From assembly GCA_963978895.1 (NCBI GenBank), contig OZ022239.1, forward strand, positions 35,987,830-36,051,829: DNA of 64,000 bases, written 5' to 3'. The notes under the pieces are model-generated. The model was not told the DNA's origin and ran no database searches. It saw nothing but the letters and a program-made list of their open reading frames with translations. Positions 10,921-23,322 of the stretch are shown piece after piece (position 1 is the stretch's first letter; each line of letters begins with the position of its first letter). Position numbers and translations under genes: made by a program. Origin of the DNA: Erpobdella octoculata. Lineage: Eukaryota; Annelida; Clitellata; Hirudinida; Erpobdellidae.

Positions 10921-11019
10921 GCTTTTGATAAACAAGAAAAAAAACGTCAAAATGTAAGAAGTGGCAAACAATGAGTGGATCGATAAAGAGGCTAGTTTCC
11001 ACGAAATGATTAGATCATA

Positions 11020-11390
11020 GGTGGATATGTGTATGTAGGTGTGTGTGTGTGGGTATGTGGGCTTAGGTGTGTATGGGTGTGGGTGTGTATGTGCGTATGT
11101 ACGTATGTGCGTATATGCTTATGTATGTACGTATGTATGTGTGTAGGTGTGTAGATGTGGGTAGGTGTGTGTAGGTGTGGGTAGGTGTGTGTAGGTGTGG
11201 GTAGGTGTGTGTAGGTGTGGGCAGGTGTGTGTAGGTGTGGGTAGGTGTGTGTAGGTGTAGGTAGGTGTGTGTAGGTGTGGGTAGGTGTGTGTAGGTGTGG
11301 GTAGGTGTGCGTAGGTGTATAGGTGTGGATAGATGTGTGTAGGTGTATATTTGTGTAGGTGTATGTGTGTGTGCGTGTAGATTTGTACAT
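11020..11390 (+). repeat. GT-rich minisatellite
   Basis: The unit is near GTAGGTGTGGGTAGGTGTGT (20 bp) with variants, flanked by TATG/TACG units. The strand with GGG runs is purine-biased. Frames of Tyr-Thr-His repeats on the other strand are artefacts of the array. Confidence 0.9.
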
Positions 11391-11575
11391 GCATGTGTCT
11401 GAATGTTAATAATTCATTTATGTCTTGGCGCTGGTCACGTGATACAAAATTACTTTCCATGATTTATATCTTTGACGATATCTTTAATTAACCTTTATAA
11501 TTTATAATAGAGAGAAATAGAGAAAAAAATTAACAAGGTTGTTTTGTCGGTACAAAAACACAAAAGATAATTGGT

Positions 11576-11581
11576 TTTATT
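11576..11581 (-). promoter_or_regulatory. Probable poly(A) signal of fascin gene
   Basis: AATAAA on the minus strand lies 200 bases past the fascin stop codon. Confidence 0.5.
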
Positions 11582-11780
11582 ATTAAAAAACATTTTTTAT
11601 AAACTTGAGGAAGAGTTATAATTAATTGAAGCCAAATCAAGCAGTCACGAGTAAGTAGTATGCAGATGACAAACCATAATCGAATATGGCAATAACGAGC
11701 GATTATGAAACGAAAATAATTATATTTATTATGGTCCAGGACATCAACAAATGATTGATTTTTTTTCTTTCTTTCTATTT

Positions 11781-14164
11781 TTAATATTCCCACATGACTG
11801 CTTTCAGAACGTCTTTCGTTTTAGCTGTAATTATTCCGTTCTGTTCACCAATCAAGTAATTCCCATTCGAGGCCTTGATCGCCATGTTTGTGTGCTTTCT
11901 CAGCTCCAGAAGGAACGGTTTCGGCTCTTTGCTGTTTGCGTTAACGTTCGATTCTGAATCTACCGCCCAGTACAAGCCGTTGTGTCCTTAAAAATTTAAG
12001 TTAACATTTATTACTAATTTTATTGTAGATAACAAAACAGTATTTAAAATTTATAGTAAAATTCAAGAACTGGAACTCTAAAGTTATTTGTGATAAACGA
12101 TTGGCTAAATTTAGGTTAGAATGACAAATTACGAATTATCTTAGAGCCCTTAATATGCATATAAAAATATCCACGAGTATCTAAGGTCGTCTAAAACTAT
12201 CCAGGTCATCTAAAACTATCGAAGTCATCTAAAACTATCTAGGTCATCTAAAACTATCTGGGTCATCAAAAACTAGGTCTTCTAAAAACATCTAGGATAT
12301 ATAAAGGTAACTAAAGTTACCTAAAAGTATTTAGGGTGCTACATAGATACTTAAAAGCTGAAACTAACCCCTTTCTCGTCGCCACTGTCGCAACCACAAA
12401 CTAAATGAAAACGTAAGAGACTCATCCATACCTTTGAGGAAATATTCTCCACTTTTCTTGTTGGGACTCGGCTCAACGAATATAATATCGTAGCTGGATT
12501 TATTGCATTCATAGCGTGGATTGTTGGCAGATTTGAACCCAACGTAGCCGTATTCCGACTTGAGCACCAGGATTGGTCGGTTGATGATTTTGGCATAAAA
12601 GTGCTCCTTATCCGTCACTACATCACTCTGGGCATACAGACTGCCATTCATCTTGGCAGTAACAAACTTTCCGTTGCTTGCCTTCAAGGTTATCGCACCA
12701 TTTGGTAGCCAATCAGCTGTGAACAGCTCGTTAGGATTTCTGATATAAGAAAAAAAATTATTTAAGCTGCCTAATAGGTATCATCCATGTTGACCTGATC
12801 AAGAAAACGTAAATTAAAAATAAAATCTTATTGAATGCTCGACAAATATTTGTTCATCGGTAACAATCAGTGATTTTGTTATTTTTTTCTTTATTGAATA
12901 ATCAAAAGTTCAACAAAAAACATTTTTCATTTACAAATATTTCACCTTCCATTTCCAGTGCATTGAATGCCGTTTGATGTTGGATCGAAGCACCAGTAGT
13001 TGTTCTCACAAGTTCTGATTCTCCACTGATGCGTTTTAGCTTCGAATTCAATTTGGAATGTTTCTTTGTCTCCCAATTCGTCGTCTTGGTTGGCAGACAT
13101 ATCGATTCCTTTGATAAAAATAATTAATTAATTAATTAAACAAAATTAAAAATAAATTGTTTTAAATAATCAAGACATGAAGATGAATAAGATTATTTAA
13201 AGTAGAGTTCTTGCCTTGTTTGAGGGACACCATCTTTCCGTTGTGCGCCACGAAGAAAACCTGCGCCTGACTATCCTCAATGTTGAAAAGTTCATCTTTG
13301 CCAATGGTTTTGTTGCGAGTCTGCATGACTGCGTCTTTTCCTACAGCTGTGAGATATTTTCCGTTACAGTCCTTGAGGGCCATGCCAGAATACTGTCCTG
13401 ATTTGAGCTCGATTGTGAACAGAATGTCAGACGTGGGTTCAGGTACCAGTGACCCGTTGAAATGAAGGTATCGATCGTCGCACGTCTTCACTCCGTACCT
13501 GCCTTCGATAAATTCGATGGTTATGAGGGCATCGGCACCCCAAGGCGTCAGTTCATCAACCTGAAGGCGCCCTGTTTTATCGTTCAATCGGGCGTATTTT
13601 TGTCGGTTCAAGTTTTTCAAATTCATCTGCAAAGCACATATGTAGATAAAATTTCATATCGCAGTGTTAGCTTTTTAATTGATTAAATAAAGTAAAAAAT
13701 GTAATAGAAATATATTTTATCAGCAGTAAAAGAAGGAATCATACCTGAGGATGGACGGCCAGGTGAGCATACCACCATTCAGAAGCACCTGCCTGCTTTT
13801 CGTAACACCTAACTACATCTTCAGTACCGCCCAGATAGTACCCAGTCATCTTGCTGGCAATGGCCCATCTCCCTGATTGATCGGGACAGTAAAAGATGGT
13901 GAACTTTTCCGCTTCACCTTTTGATTCCGCCTCACAGGTCGCGTTGCCTTTCTTATCTCCGGACAAGTACCGTTTTGTGTGGCTTCTCATGTAGACCACG
14001 TCTTCTTCGGTCGCATCTTGCTCTATCGTCCAAGTCTGCTTCTTCCTCAGCGACGTGCCAGAAGCGTTGATCTTGAACCCGAAGGTCTCAGCCGTGAGAT
14101 ATTTCAGCTGGTGGTTGACAAGTCCGACATTCCACGTGACAATCTGCTGACCTTTCGAGCTCAT
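11781..14164 (-). CDS. FSCN: Fascin, actin-bundling protein
   Basis: Fascin cross-links parallel actin filaments in filopodia, microvilli and similar protrusions, using four beta-trefoil domains. Five coding exons join in phase: 13745-14164, 13215-13626, 12946-13108, 12432-12739 and 11781-11986, giving 502 residues (vertebrate fascin-1 has 493). The match is strong throughout: KYLTAETFGFKINAS and RSHTKRYLSGD in exon 1, ELTPWGADALITIEF and IGKDELFNIEDSQAQVF in exon 2, DMSANQDDELGDKETFQIEF in exon 3, LKASNGKFVTAK and KIINRPILVL in exon 4, and the C-terminal WEY in exon 5. Ser38 in TSLRKK sits at the position of the regulatory PKC-site serine of vertebrate fascin. An AG acceptor 11 bases before the ATG (exon edge at 14175) points to an upstream non-coding exon. 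Intron 2 has a GC donor. All exons are intact, so the gene looks functional. Confidence 0.95.
12174..12300 (+). repeat. About 20-bp tandem repeat in fascin intron 4
   Basis: Five to six copies of a unit near CATCTAAAACTATCTAGGT lie in the last intron of fascin. Variants accumulate toward the right end. Confidence 0.85.
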
Positions 14165-14643
14165 TTTTCTCCTATCTGCAGATGAAAACGATTTCAAGTT
14201 GGTTTTGATTCTCCTCTTTAGTACCCGACTATTTAATTGGTTAGTTCTTGTTCTTAGCCTACGACTAGTAATTACCTTCCTTGTTGTTATTGACCAATTA
14301 TGATTGTAAATGACAGTAATTTAAAATAGGAATTGTAAAAATAAAATAATAGATAAGATAGAGTTATTCTATTTAAAAAATGACTCACCACAGTTTAATA
14401 ATTTTCGGAACTAAATTTCAGTTAAAATGTAAATAAATTATCACAATCCAGGTTTTTGGCTTACTGAAGAACCAGGCGTCTTGCACTACTTATTGTTACT
14501 AGTCAGTCATCCGTGGAAGAACTGCCAACACATCCACACAACAATACACACATGCACGCAATAATACAAACACATACGCTCAACGATACAAAATAATACA
14601 CACAGGAATAAAAAACAAACATACACAAGGATGGTTAGTAAGC

Positions 14644-14648
<5 letters not shown>

Positions 14649-14713
<65 letters not shown>
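14649..14713. repeat. (TC)n microsatellite, about 65 bp
   Basis: This is an uninterrupted TC run upstream of fascin. It lies in the 5' flank or first intron, where pyrimidine tracts can affect promoter structure, but nothing direct shows a role. Confidence 0.95.
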
Positions 14714-14714
<1 letters not shown>

Positions 14715-15430
14715 GTCCATGACTTTACGTTGTCTCGAAATTACGTTGACGGTTGTAATTCTTGGAATGAATGAATTATTTGTCATCGAGACATTGGAGC
14801 ACCGTGGTGAATTGGTTCGTGCGTGCGTCGTCGTGCGTGTGTGAGTATGTGTGGAACATGTGAGTGTGTGTGTGTCTGTGTTTGTTTGTGTGGGTTTTAA
14901 TTATCAAAATAGAAGAGTCGTAGGCGGACCAAAAATGGTGAATCACATAAAGTTTCGTCACAAGATCATGAAGTGGCGTCAAGAAGGGGATGCGGGGAGG
15001 TGCGGACCGCACTGGCTGACACCATATTGCAAAATATTACAGTTTTAAATTCTATGTACTAAACTATTTCTATGCATCGTTTGGGCCCAGCGACAAAGTG
15101 CGCTATTTTATAAGGAAAAGTTCATTAAATTTTACTCCGGAGATCAAAATTTTTTAAGTGGTCTTGAATTAATTTACCCCACCCTCCTTTCTCGGCTATC
15201 GAATTTTTTGGATGACAAAACGACCTGGATAACACCGACCCTTGTTACGCCCCAGAGCTCATCTAAGAGTGTACGCTCGTCTGTAGCTCTTTTAAGGCAG
15301 ATATGCCAAGTTACCTTTAAATGCGGAAGCTGGTTTCTTTTTTTCTTCAAATTTTGAAGTAAGTTATTATAAAAATAAACAGTCTTTTCTAACCCGGTCA
15401 ACCTGAATGCAAGCAAACAAAAAAGATGAT
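14714..15430. other. No supported gene
   Basis: This stretch contains a TG-rich tract (about 14830-14890). Short open frames on both strands near 14900-15050 and 15180-15320 have ordinary composition but no recognised family or paired splice sites. They may be transposon relics. Confidence 0.4.
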
Positions 15431-15435
15431 AATAA

Positions 15436-15520
15436 TAATACAACTCATTATTATTGGTCATATTAATACAACTCATTATTATTGGTCATATTAATACAAC
15501 TCATTATTATTGGTCATATT
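15436..15520 (+). repeat. 28-bp tandem repeat, three copies
   Basis: Three almost identical copies of a 28-bp unit containing CAACTCATTATTATTGGTCA lie head to tail. Confidence 0.9.
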
Positions 15521-18500
15521 GATCGTTTCCTAATCAATTATTTACTTCGTGCTCTTTCACACAGGTGGAACGCACACGCGGTATTTGAATTAGAATTTAT
15601 AATCACCTTATCATATTTTCTTTGGTCAATAAAAAAACACAAAATTGTTCAAACAATGAAACAGCTGACCCTGCAGCTGACTCTGCGCAGAGCAGAATAT
15701 TGAATAACTAGAATAAGGAACATGTAGAACGATTCAAGTATACAGTCATCAGTACCAGCCAGCACGACAACCATAAATGCTGCAATTTCACAATGAGAAG
15801 CCAAATAGTTGGTGTCTGCTTTTCAATTTTCTGTCTGAATTCACTTTCGAGCATTCAAAGAATTATTAACTATTATTAGTTATTTTTATTTTTTTTATTT
15901 TTTTCAATTTTTAAGCTGCATTTATTCAATAACAAGTAAATTAAAAACGAATTTTTAAAACCAATGCTCTTATATGTAATTAAAACACAAATTTTGCAAT
16001 CAATTTTTTCTTATATTACTCTTTTATTTTATATTAAAGTCGAAATATCTTAGTTATATCGAAATATCGAAATTAATTAAAATTAACTAAATTAATTGAC
16101 TTATTGTAAAACTAATAATTGAATATTGCATTGTCTTCTATTTTGAGCATGTATGCAAAATTTGAAAAAAAATCTATCATCAGGAAGTGACTCAAAAATT
16201 GATTACAAGATTTGAAACAGACAGAGAAACAGACAGACAGAGAAACAGAGACGACGAGTCAATAAAAGCATTGGTAACAAAAATAGCTAATCAGAATGCT
16301 AACCGGGAAGTAACGTATATTTGATGGTTTGGAATCATTCGGTTGTTAATTTATTGCTGGCAGAGCAAGGTAGTGTATTGAAAACTTTCTTCAGTAAAGT
16401 TGCCTTACCATTAATTATATTAAAAATGTGGACAATTATTTTGAAGTTTGTTTGTTAAGTTCTGCTTTGGCAGTGGTTTTTATTAAAATTTTAAAAGCGT
16501 ATTGGATTCATTCAGTAAAACCAATAAGTTCCGATTGGATTTATTATAGCTATACAATGATGTGAGAGTTAGACTGGTATTTGGGAAAGTTATTTTAGAC
16601 CTTTTCACTTTGTACTGTGCATGTTAAGACACAGTAATAACTGCTACCAACCACAGACTTGATCTATACTATATTGGAATCTGTTTTAATCTGTTATAAC
16701 TTTGGTTTTATAATAGCATGATATTTTTATTTTATTCAATAAATTGACACACTGTTAGTGAGTATTTTTATACAAATTAAAAATATTCAGATAAAACGAA
16801 CCAAGAAAATGAACTGGTTTGCTGAGGCAGTCCATAAAAAGTTTGGAATGCCAATCTTATACTTTATACATTCATCTTTATACTCGTTTATTGACTGATT
16901 GTTCATATAAATAATGAATATGAACCGTAATTGGGATGCCGCATAAAGAGTGTGAGAGAGCGACAGATCTAGAAACTAAAATGAAATACCATGCCATGGT
17001 GTTCATCTTTACAATGCTATTTTTTTAAATTTTGTATTTCTTCACTTCAATCTGAGCATTGCGGAACGTAAAATGTTTTTTTTCTGTTTTTTCAAATTAA
17101 TTTGTATGCTGTAGGTTTTATATAATATGAAGGCTTTGATAACTTTGGATTAGATCATCCCAGTCCAGTCACTGAGAAACTCCTGATTCACCACTTGTGA
17201 AAGATTAATTTAAAGAGAAGAAAAAGAAGATCGAGAAAAAAAAGCTAGATAAAGAAAGAGAGAGAAAAGAAAAGAGAAAGCAAAAAGAAACTTACTTCCC
17301 ATTTTAGTTTCGTAGATCATTAGAAAACTTAACAAAGAATGTCAATTGAAAGCCTCAGTCTATAAATTATGAAATGAATATTATTAATGCATTGCGTAAT
17401 TATTTTTTCAAAAGTAGTTGCTCAGAGTAGTTCACTACAGAGGAAATGACCAAAATAGTCAAGTAGATTGTTGTACTTGAGAATGCATTAAAAATATTTT
17501 TATTAAAATTTACTTTATTAAAAGAATTTTTTAATTAATTTATACGGTATGAAAGTTTTTTATTCAGTGGGATCAATCGCACTGGTTTTTTTTATGAGTT
17601 TGAGTCTTTGATCAGTTTGGAAATAAGAATGTTTATGGTGATTGAGATTCAGAAATTCAACCGGTTTCCATCCCTTCAGCTAGCAGCTGTCATAACGACT
17701 CTTACAAATCGTTTAACTAATTATGTTAGTTATTTTCTTTTAGCTTTTTAAGCCCTAAATAAATACATGAGCTGATTAACAATGTGTAATTAACATCTAT
17801 TTAAATGTAGAAAGTTCGCTCTACACTTCCCTTATACGATAAGATAAGTTTACAGTAAATGTTGATAGCAATAAACGTGGGATTGATATACTTATGACAT
17901 GGTTTATCGGCAAATTTTCGAGTTTTGTATTATTGCTTTGTCAAGTTTTATTATAAAGTAATGTAAAAACATAATATGGTTATATTTTAAATTACTTGAA
18001 TTTTTTTTAAAATTTTCTAGTTGGAGTAGTTTGTATTGTTGAGTTTCAATATATTACTAATAGGAATGTTATAGAATGACATCCTTCTTCATAAACAAAT
18101 AATTGGCATACATTAAATTAGATCCTATTTTTAGTTAACTATTATTATATATTTTAAAATGGTTAATTATTCTTGTCTCAAGAAGATTAACGTAATTATA
18201 ATTTAACTGAAACATAAAACTAGGAATCCTAAAATAAAGGTTAATGATAACAATATCAAATTTATATATGCTTTATAAATAACTTTTGACACCAGCTCCA
18301 CGGCATAGGCCTAGGGTTTAGGGAGCAACGGGCAGTTGCTTTTTTTAGAGAAAATCTAGCAAATTTAATTGAAGCAGAAAATATATATTTTAATTTGTTT
18401 TGGATAACTTCCACATAATAGGTTAATAAGTACACAAATAAATCACTAAATAACTACAAACGTGCATACAAAGAAACAACAAAACTACACTTATGTGTAG

Positions 18501-19150
18501 CTACAGGTCTGTTAAAATGTTATTTACCTTAAACTTGCTAATTTAAATTTCATAACGCTCGTATAGGTACCACTTGCTTAAATACTGATTCACTGAGGTT
18601 TGCAAACATTTGCTTCAGTTACAAAAACTATTTTTTTTGGCTGCCCACATGGCAGAAGAACTTAGATAAATTCTCCATCCTGCAAAAAAATGTTTTCTGC
18701 CAGAGAATTATAAAGAGGTTTGTTTCTTTACATGAGACTGCTATTTAATTTACTAAAAAAACAAAATTTACAGCATCAAATTAGTTAATTAAAATATACT
18801 TTTTTTATTTGTTCTCGAACAAGGTTGACGCATTATTATGTTTTTATGTGTGTTGAATTTGTTGTGTTAATATTTTTTAAAAGTTTGCCTAATAAAATAA
18901 CTCAATCAACATCTCCTGGAATCCATTGGTGTTCTTTTTCAAGACAGTGTAATAAAATCACCTGGTTTGAGATAATTGGTTATACGTTGCTGGAAATTAA
19001 AATGTCCACATCACTCGGTCAATTTGTTTTACTGTGTCAGTAGCAGATTTAGCTTAAAATTTCCAAAAATTTGTAAAAATTATTTGTTTGTTAAAAGTGT
19101 TTTAAAGGCAAAGTTTCATTTTTTGCAATTTTCTGCAAGTTAATGCGTCA
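15521..19150. other. A+T-rich DNA, no gene found
   Basis: I see no open frame of note and no recognisable domain. Around 16150-16260 a segment ending in repeated CAGACAGA units resembles the terminal part of a repeat family also seen at 19430 (reversed) and 63890-63980. A purine-rich patch lies at about 17210-17290. Confidence 0.5.
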
Positions 19151-19182
19151 GTGTTAGCATTTTTTCAAACGGCTACAAGTGC

Positions 19183-19245
19183 TGGTAACGCTGGCGGGAT
19201 TTGAACCGATCACCTTTAGGTCTACAGGGAACGCTCTACCGGTAT
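19183..19245 (-). repeat. tRNA-like / SINE fragment
   Basis: Read on the minus strand, the segment has GGTAGAGCG and a B-box-like GGTTCAAATCCC with a GTA triplet in the anticodon position. The 5' acceptor half is not preserved and the stems pair poorly. It is better explained as a tRNA-derived SINE relic than a working tRNA. Confidence 0.4.
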
Positions 19246-19429
19246 TTGAAACTGAATTTTATTTTTAGAAAAGTTGAAATCAATTGAATTAATTTGTGCT
19301 ATTTTTTAAAAGCAAATTGTACAAATTTTTACTCCTTTTTCTCTTTCGCACAAAAATCTACTCACATATATTTTCTACTTTTAAACAGTTTGTTTTTATT
19401 TTTACCACATTTTTATAAGCTTCACCTGA

Positions 19430-19760
19430 TGTTTGTCTGTTTGTAACAAAATCTTGTAATCGATTTTTTTACCACTTCCCATTGATTTTTTTTATTTCAA
19501 ATTTTGTACATAAATTTTTTTTGAAAACAATACACAAATCCAAAGTCATCATTTGGCTGAGGTGGCAGGAGCCTCCAAGGATTTTCCAAAAATCTTTTAA
19601 TCGATTTTTCTACCACTTCCCATTAATTTTTAAACTTCAAATTTTGCACATAAGCGTGCTCTTGAAGACAATACACAAATCTAATGGTGTCATTTTAGAG
19701 AGCAGAAGCCCCCAAATATTTTCCAAAAAAATGTTTTCAACAAAATAAGGAAGAATGAAA
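19430..19760. repeat. Tandem duplication of about 125 bp
   Basis: Two diverged copies in tandem each contain TTTTACCACTTCCCATT-like, CAAATTTTG(T/C)ACATAA, GACAATACACAAATC-like and TTTTCCAAAAA segments. This is an uncharacterised dispersed repeat. Confidence 0.6.
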
Positions 19761-21005
19761 GGAATGAAAAAATTGGTGGGGATCATAAGGGCCCCCAAGG
19801 TTTTTTTTTTAAATTTATTTTGAAAAAATATTTATAGAAAAAGTTTTAACAAAAACTTTAAGGGAAGCATCGGTGGCCGTTGGCTCTCCCTAGGATTTCT
19901 CAAAAAATGTTCAAAAAATTTCCAAAAAACTTATAAAAAATAATTAAAAATCAAATAAATAAAAGGAAATTTTAGAAAATTTTTATAAAGATTCCATATG
20001 ACCCCCTTATCCCGTTAATCGTAAAAACGTGGTTTATAAAAATAAAAAAAGATTTTTTAAATGTAACTTGTGGTTTCACTTTTTAGCGTGGTTTATTATT
20101 ATTAAAATTGTTGAAGTTATGTTCAAATAATTAGAAATAAATTCAGAAACTGTTTGAAAAAGATTTAATTACGCGAGACACCACTGGTATGGTGGCCGTT
20201 TATGTTTAAATTCTCTTGCTTACCAATGTCTCCTAAGCTCAGCCCGGTTTTGAACGTTGCTTCGATGAGTCTGTGTCTATATTGTCATACTTTAATCCTA
20301 TAAGTGTGGGCTATAACTATTTAATTCAACTAATTTTTGAAATAATAATAACAGAAAATGTAGTCTAATGTCTTATATGCATTCTGACTCAGTTTGTTAA
20401 TTCACTGACTCACTGAGCAGCTCTTGTTAGACAGAACTTAAATAAGCTGTAGAATGTTTAAAGATTTTTAAATTTTTGAAAAAGAAATAATATTTTCATT
20501 AACTTTTAACGGGTTTCATTTATATACAAGAGTTAGCCGGTTTCACAACGCTTGAAGACAGGTGATTTGGGGTTTTTGTGCTCTAAATGTGAAGTAGACT
20601 TCCTCACTCCAACCCCAATGCAATCAGTTTAGCCGTGTTATTATATAATAAAAATCTTTACTCTCTAGCCCATGGTAGTTTCTCTTGAAGTTTCACAAAA
20701 TCTGAGCCATTCAAATGATTTTCGGTTTAATTATTAAGAATCTTCAAATATTTTTAATCCACTTATGTCCAATTGTATTAAAATTTTGCTCAGTTACAAA
20801 GTCTCTGAAAAAATTTGATGCATCCAGTTTTTAGGTCAATTAGTCAGGTCGTTACAGTAATTGTTCATCTTTTTGAAAACATTTAAATAAATATGACATT
20901 TATACTAATAACGAAATTATTCAAACATGTGTGGTTAGGAGGTTATAAATGACAACAGCTCTAGCGATTTAAGAAAAACTATTTCCTTAAGATTATCTCA
21001 GGCTC
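19761..21005. other. A+T-rich DNA, no supported gene
   Basis: Only one short minus-strand frame near 20170-20270 has coding-like composition. It ends at a good donor (ATTG/GTAAGC) but has no convincing acceptor. Confidence 0.4.
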
Positions 21006-21215
21006 TTGTTCGCTTTTTCTCCTTCTTTTTTCCCTTTTCACTGTATCTTTCTTTTTTTCATTCTCATTCTCTTTCTTTTCTTTTTTTTATTCTCTTTTTT
21101 TTATTTTAATTTTTTTTCTCTTTTTCTATCTCTTTTTCTTTCTCTTTCTCTTTCTCTTTCTCATTCACTTTTACTTTTTCTTTTTCTTTCCTTTCTTTCT
21201 CTCTCCCTTACGTAC
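21006..21215. repeat. Pyrimidine-rich tract
   Basis: About 200 bases are almost wholly C and T on the + strand, with TTTCTC-type units. The apparent Phe/Leu/Ser frame is an artefact. Confidence 0.85.
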
Positions 21216-21924
21216 TATCTCCACAGTTTGTCAAGTTTCTCAACACCTACCAAAACTTGACTCAAAAAAAATATATTCACATTTGCTGTCCCGAGATTTT
21301 TGGAACCCCTTAATTGCGGGATTAAAATCAGTCAATCTCGGGATTCAGAGAAATATATAGGTTTTTGCACCGTGGAAGAAAGTCTAAAAAAATTGCCACC
21401 AGAAATCTAAAATGTCCATCTTTGCCTCCAAAAATAGCTGATGATCAGGAATTGTAATTTTTTTCAAAAATGTCTAAGACCTCATTATACACGGCTTTTC
21501 CTGTCCCCTTATTTACTCATCTGCCGCAGTTTCGGGGTTTTAGAATTGGAACACATAAACAATTACACTATATGACATAGACAAAATTTTGCTTTGTGTT
21601 TAGAACCATTACCTAGCATGGATAAAAGAAGATGGAAAGAAAAAAGAATCAAATTATGATACATGTCAGGAATTACTTTCCTACATACTGCTGTTTGAGT
21701 TTTAAAACACTTGGTGTAAAATTCTATAAACTATTCTAAAAAATAACATGGATTATCACTTGTGCTAAAAATCGCATTGGTTTTTCTGTTCACAATTTCT
21801 TAACAAATAAGTTAGTAATATAATTTGACTCTTTAATAAAAATAGAGTAAATCCTGTGCTCCGGTACATTATCTATAAAACAACTATATCCTCCCATGCC
21901 GGGAAATAATACATCGACGATTGT

Positions 21925-21982
21925 GTGGAACTAGCTCAGATGGTAGAGCGCTCGCTTAGCATGCGAGAGGTACAGGAATCGC
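21925..21982 (+). pseudogene. tRNA-Ala(AGC) pseudogene, 3' truncated
   Basis: The D-arm, anticodon arm and AGC anticodon match the intact copy at 24992. The T-arm breaks off after GAGAGGTACAGGAATCG, and the second acceptor strand is absent. The sequence that follows matches the 5' flank of the copy at 31492, so the break came from a segmental duplication or rearrangement. Confidence 0.8.
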
Positions 21983-22050
21983 CTAAAATTATTTGTAATG
22001 CATTATTTAACAGTTATGTGCTAAAATAAAACTAATGTCGCCTATCATAA

Positions 22051-22123
22051 GGGGAACTAGCTCACACGGTAGAGCGCTCGCTTAGCATGCGAGAGGTACG
22101 GGGATCGATACCCCGGTTCTCCA
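22051..22123 (+). tRNA. tRNA-Ala (AGC)
   Basis: This is a 73-base cloverleaf. The acceptor stem GGGGAAC/GTTCTCC has one G-U pair, the anticodon stem CTCGC/GCGAG encloses loop TTAGCAT (anticodon AGC at 22084-22086), and the T-arm CGGGG/CCCCG encloses ATCGATA. A T6 run just downstream serves as a pol III terminator. The D-loop reads CACACGG where the copy at 24992 has CAGATGG. Confidence 0.9.
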
Positions 22124-22482
22124 TCGGTTATTTTTTGAGTTCGCTGTGGATTGGATTGCCGGCCGATCCACGTTTTGCAAAATGTCACTGATTGCAGTTT
22201 TCAAAGATAACAATCCCATTCTAGTGCGTTCACTAAAGATGGGAATCAAATCAAAAGTTCTATTTCAGTTCAGGTTTGGTCACCTTCGGATTTGAGTTCG
22301 GTTCGATTTCAACGAAAATAATCGAGCAATTAAAGTTTGTTGAACTGTTTAATTTATTTATTTTTCAATTCTAACACAAGTAATAGGTACTATAATTTAA
22401 ACAACATTATTTGAAAAGGTTATTTAAATAAGAAAAAATCAAAAATTAAAAATGTTTCAAAATAATAATAGTTGCTCTACAG

Positions 22483-23322
22483 CAGGGCTGCCCAACCAGG
22501 TGATCGCGACACGAATTTCGGTCGATCGTCTACTAAAAACTAAAAATGTTAAATTTTGGAAAAAAAATCTGCAAACTAAAAAAATTTGATTTAAGTATAA
22601 AATTAAAAATGTATGATACCTAATTAAATTGAGAAACATAAACTGTCTTTGCAGTTAAATTTATTTTGGGTTGCTCTCATTTTATTTACACGAGCGACAT
22701 CTTTTTTTATAGATTAGTTCTCGCTGGTATACGAATATTTAAGAATCAAATTGCTCACACGTTTGACCTAATTTAGATGGATATTGAAATGAAAATAATT
22801 AAAATCCAAAATGATTTATATTTGCAATCGCAAACAAACATTTGGAAGTATACAAAAGAGAAATACCCAATTTTGACAGATACAGCACTTACAATTTAAA
22901 ATGATGTACTGCTTCGGTTCCACATATTTGGCAGAATCCGCTTTTTCAGACATGAATCTTATTAAATCGGATATCAGAAATTCTTTAACAGATGTTCACC
23001 TTGATTATTTTTTAAGATTATCCGTGTCGTCATATAATCCCGATTTTGAAAAAATTACTAAGGTAATCCAGTGCCAAATATCACATTAATATGTTTTTTC
23101 TGATGTTTTTATGCAATTTTTAATTAATTAATAAATCTTTTTATTTTCTTGAATTTTTTGTTGTTTTTATTTTATTTTTTTATATATTTTTTAAAATTTT
23201 AAAATGAAGTTAAATAAACTGAAGTTATACTAATTGAAAACAATTTTTTGGACATGGGTAGATCTCGAGGTAGTTGGATTAAAAAAAGTAGATCTTTAGT
23301 ATAAAAAGGTTGGGCAACCCTG
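22483..23322 (+). mobile_element. hAT-family DNA transposon, decayed
   Basis: Terminal inverted repeats of 15 bp (CAGGGCTGCCCAACC and its near complement GGTTGGGCAACCCTG) are flanked by an exact 8-bp target duplication CTCTACAG (22475-22482 and 23323-23330). Inside is the C-terminal end of a hAT transposase at 22901-23089. The remainder is A+T-rich and internally deleted, so the 840-bp element cannot move by itself. Confidence 0.9.
22840..23089 (+). pseudogene. hAT transposase C-terminal fragment
   Basis: The frame contains FGSTYLAESAFSDMNLIKSD, the hallmark of the dimerisation region of SCAND3/ZBED5/GTF2IRD2-like hAT transposases, and ends QCQISH. The upstream segment reading TKEKYPILTDTAL lies in another frame, so at least one frameshift separates them. 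The catalytic and BED-finger regions are missing. Confidence 0.8.

Noticed and set aside
11010..11460. Tyr-Thr-His-Leu-Pro repeat frames
   Set aside because: Translation of the GT-rich minisatellite on the minus strand.
14776..15048. Opposed short frames near 14.9-15.0 kb with coding-like residues (VGGPKMVNHIKFRHKIMKW)
   Set aside because: No matching splice sites, start or family. Perhaps an old repeat.
19183..19245. tRNA-Tyr gene on the minus strand
   Set aside because: The B box fits, but the acceptor and anticodon stems do not pair, so it is listed only as a tRNA-like relic.
20170..20275. Exon-like segment on the minus strand ending at a good GTAAGC donor (RHRLIEATFKTGLSLGDI)
   Set aside because: An in-frame stop lies just upstream without a convincing acceptor, and no partner exon was found.
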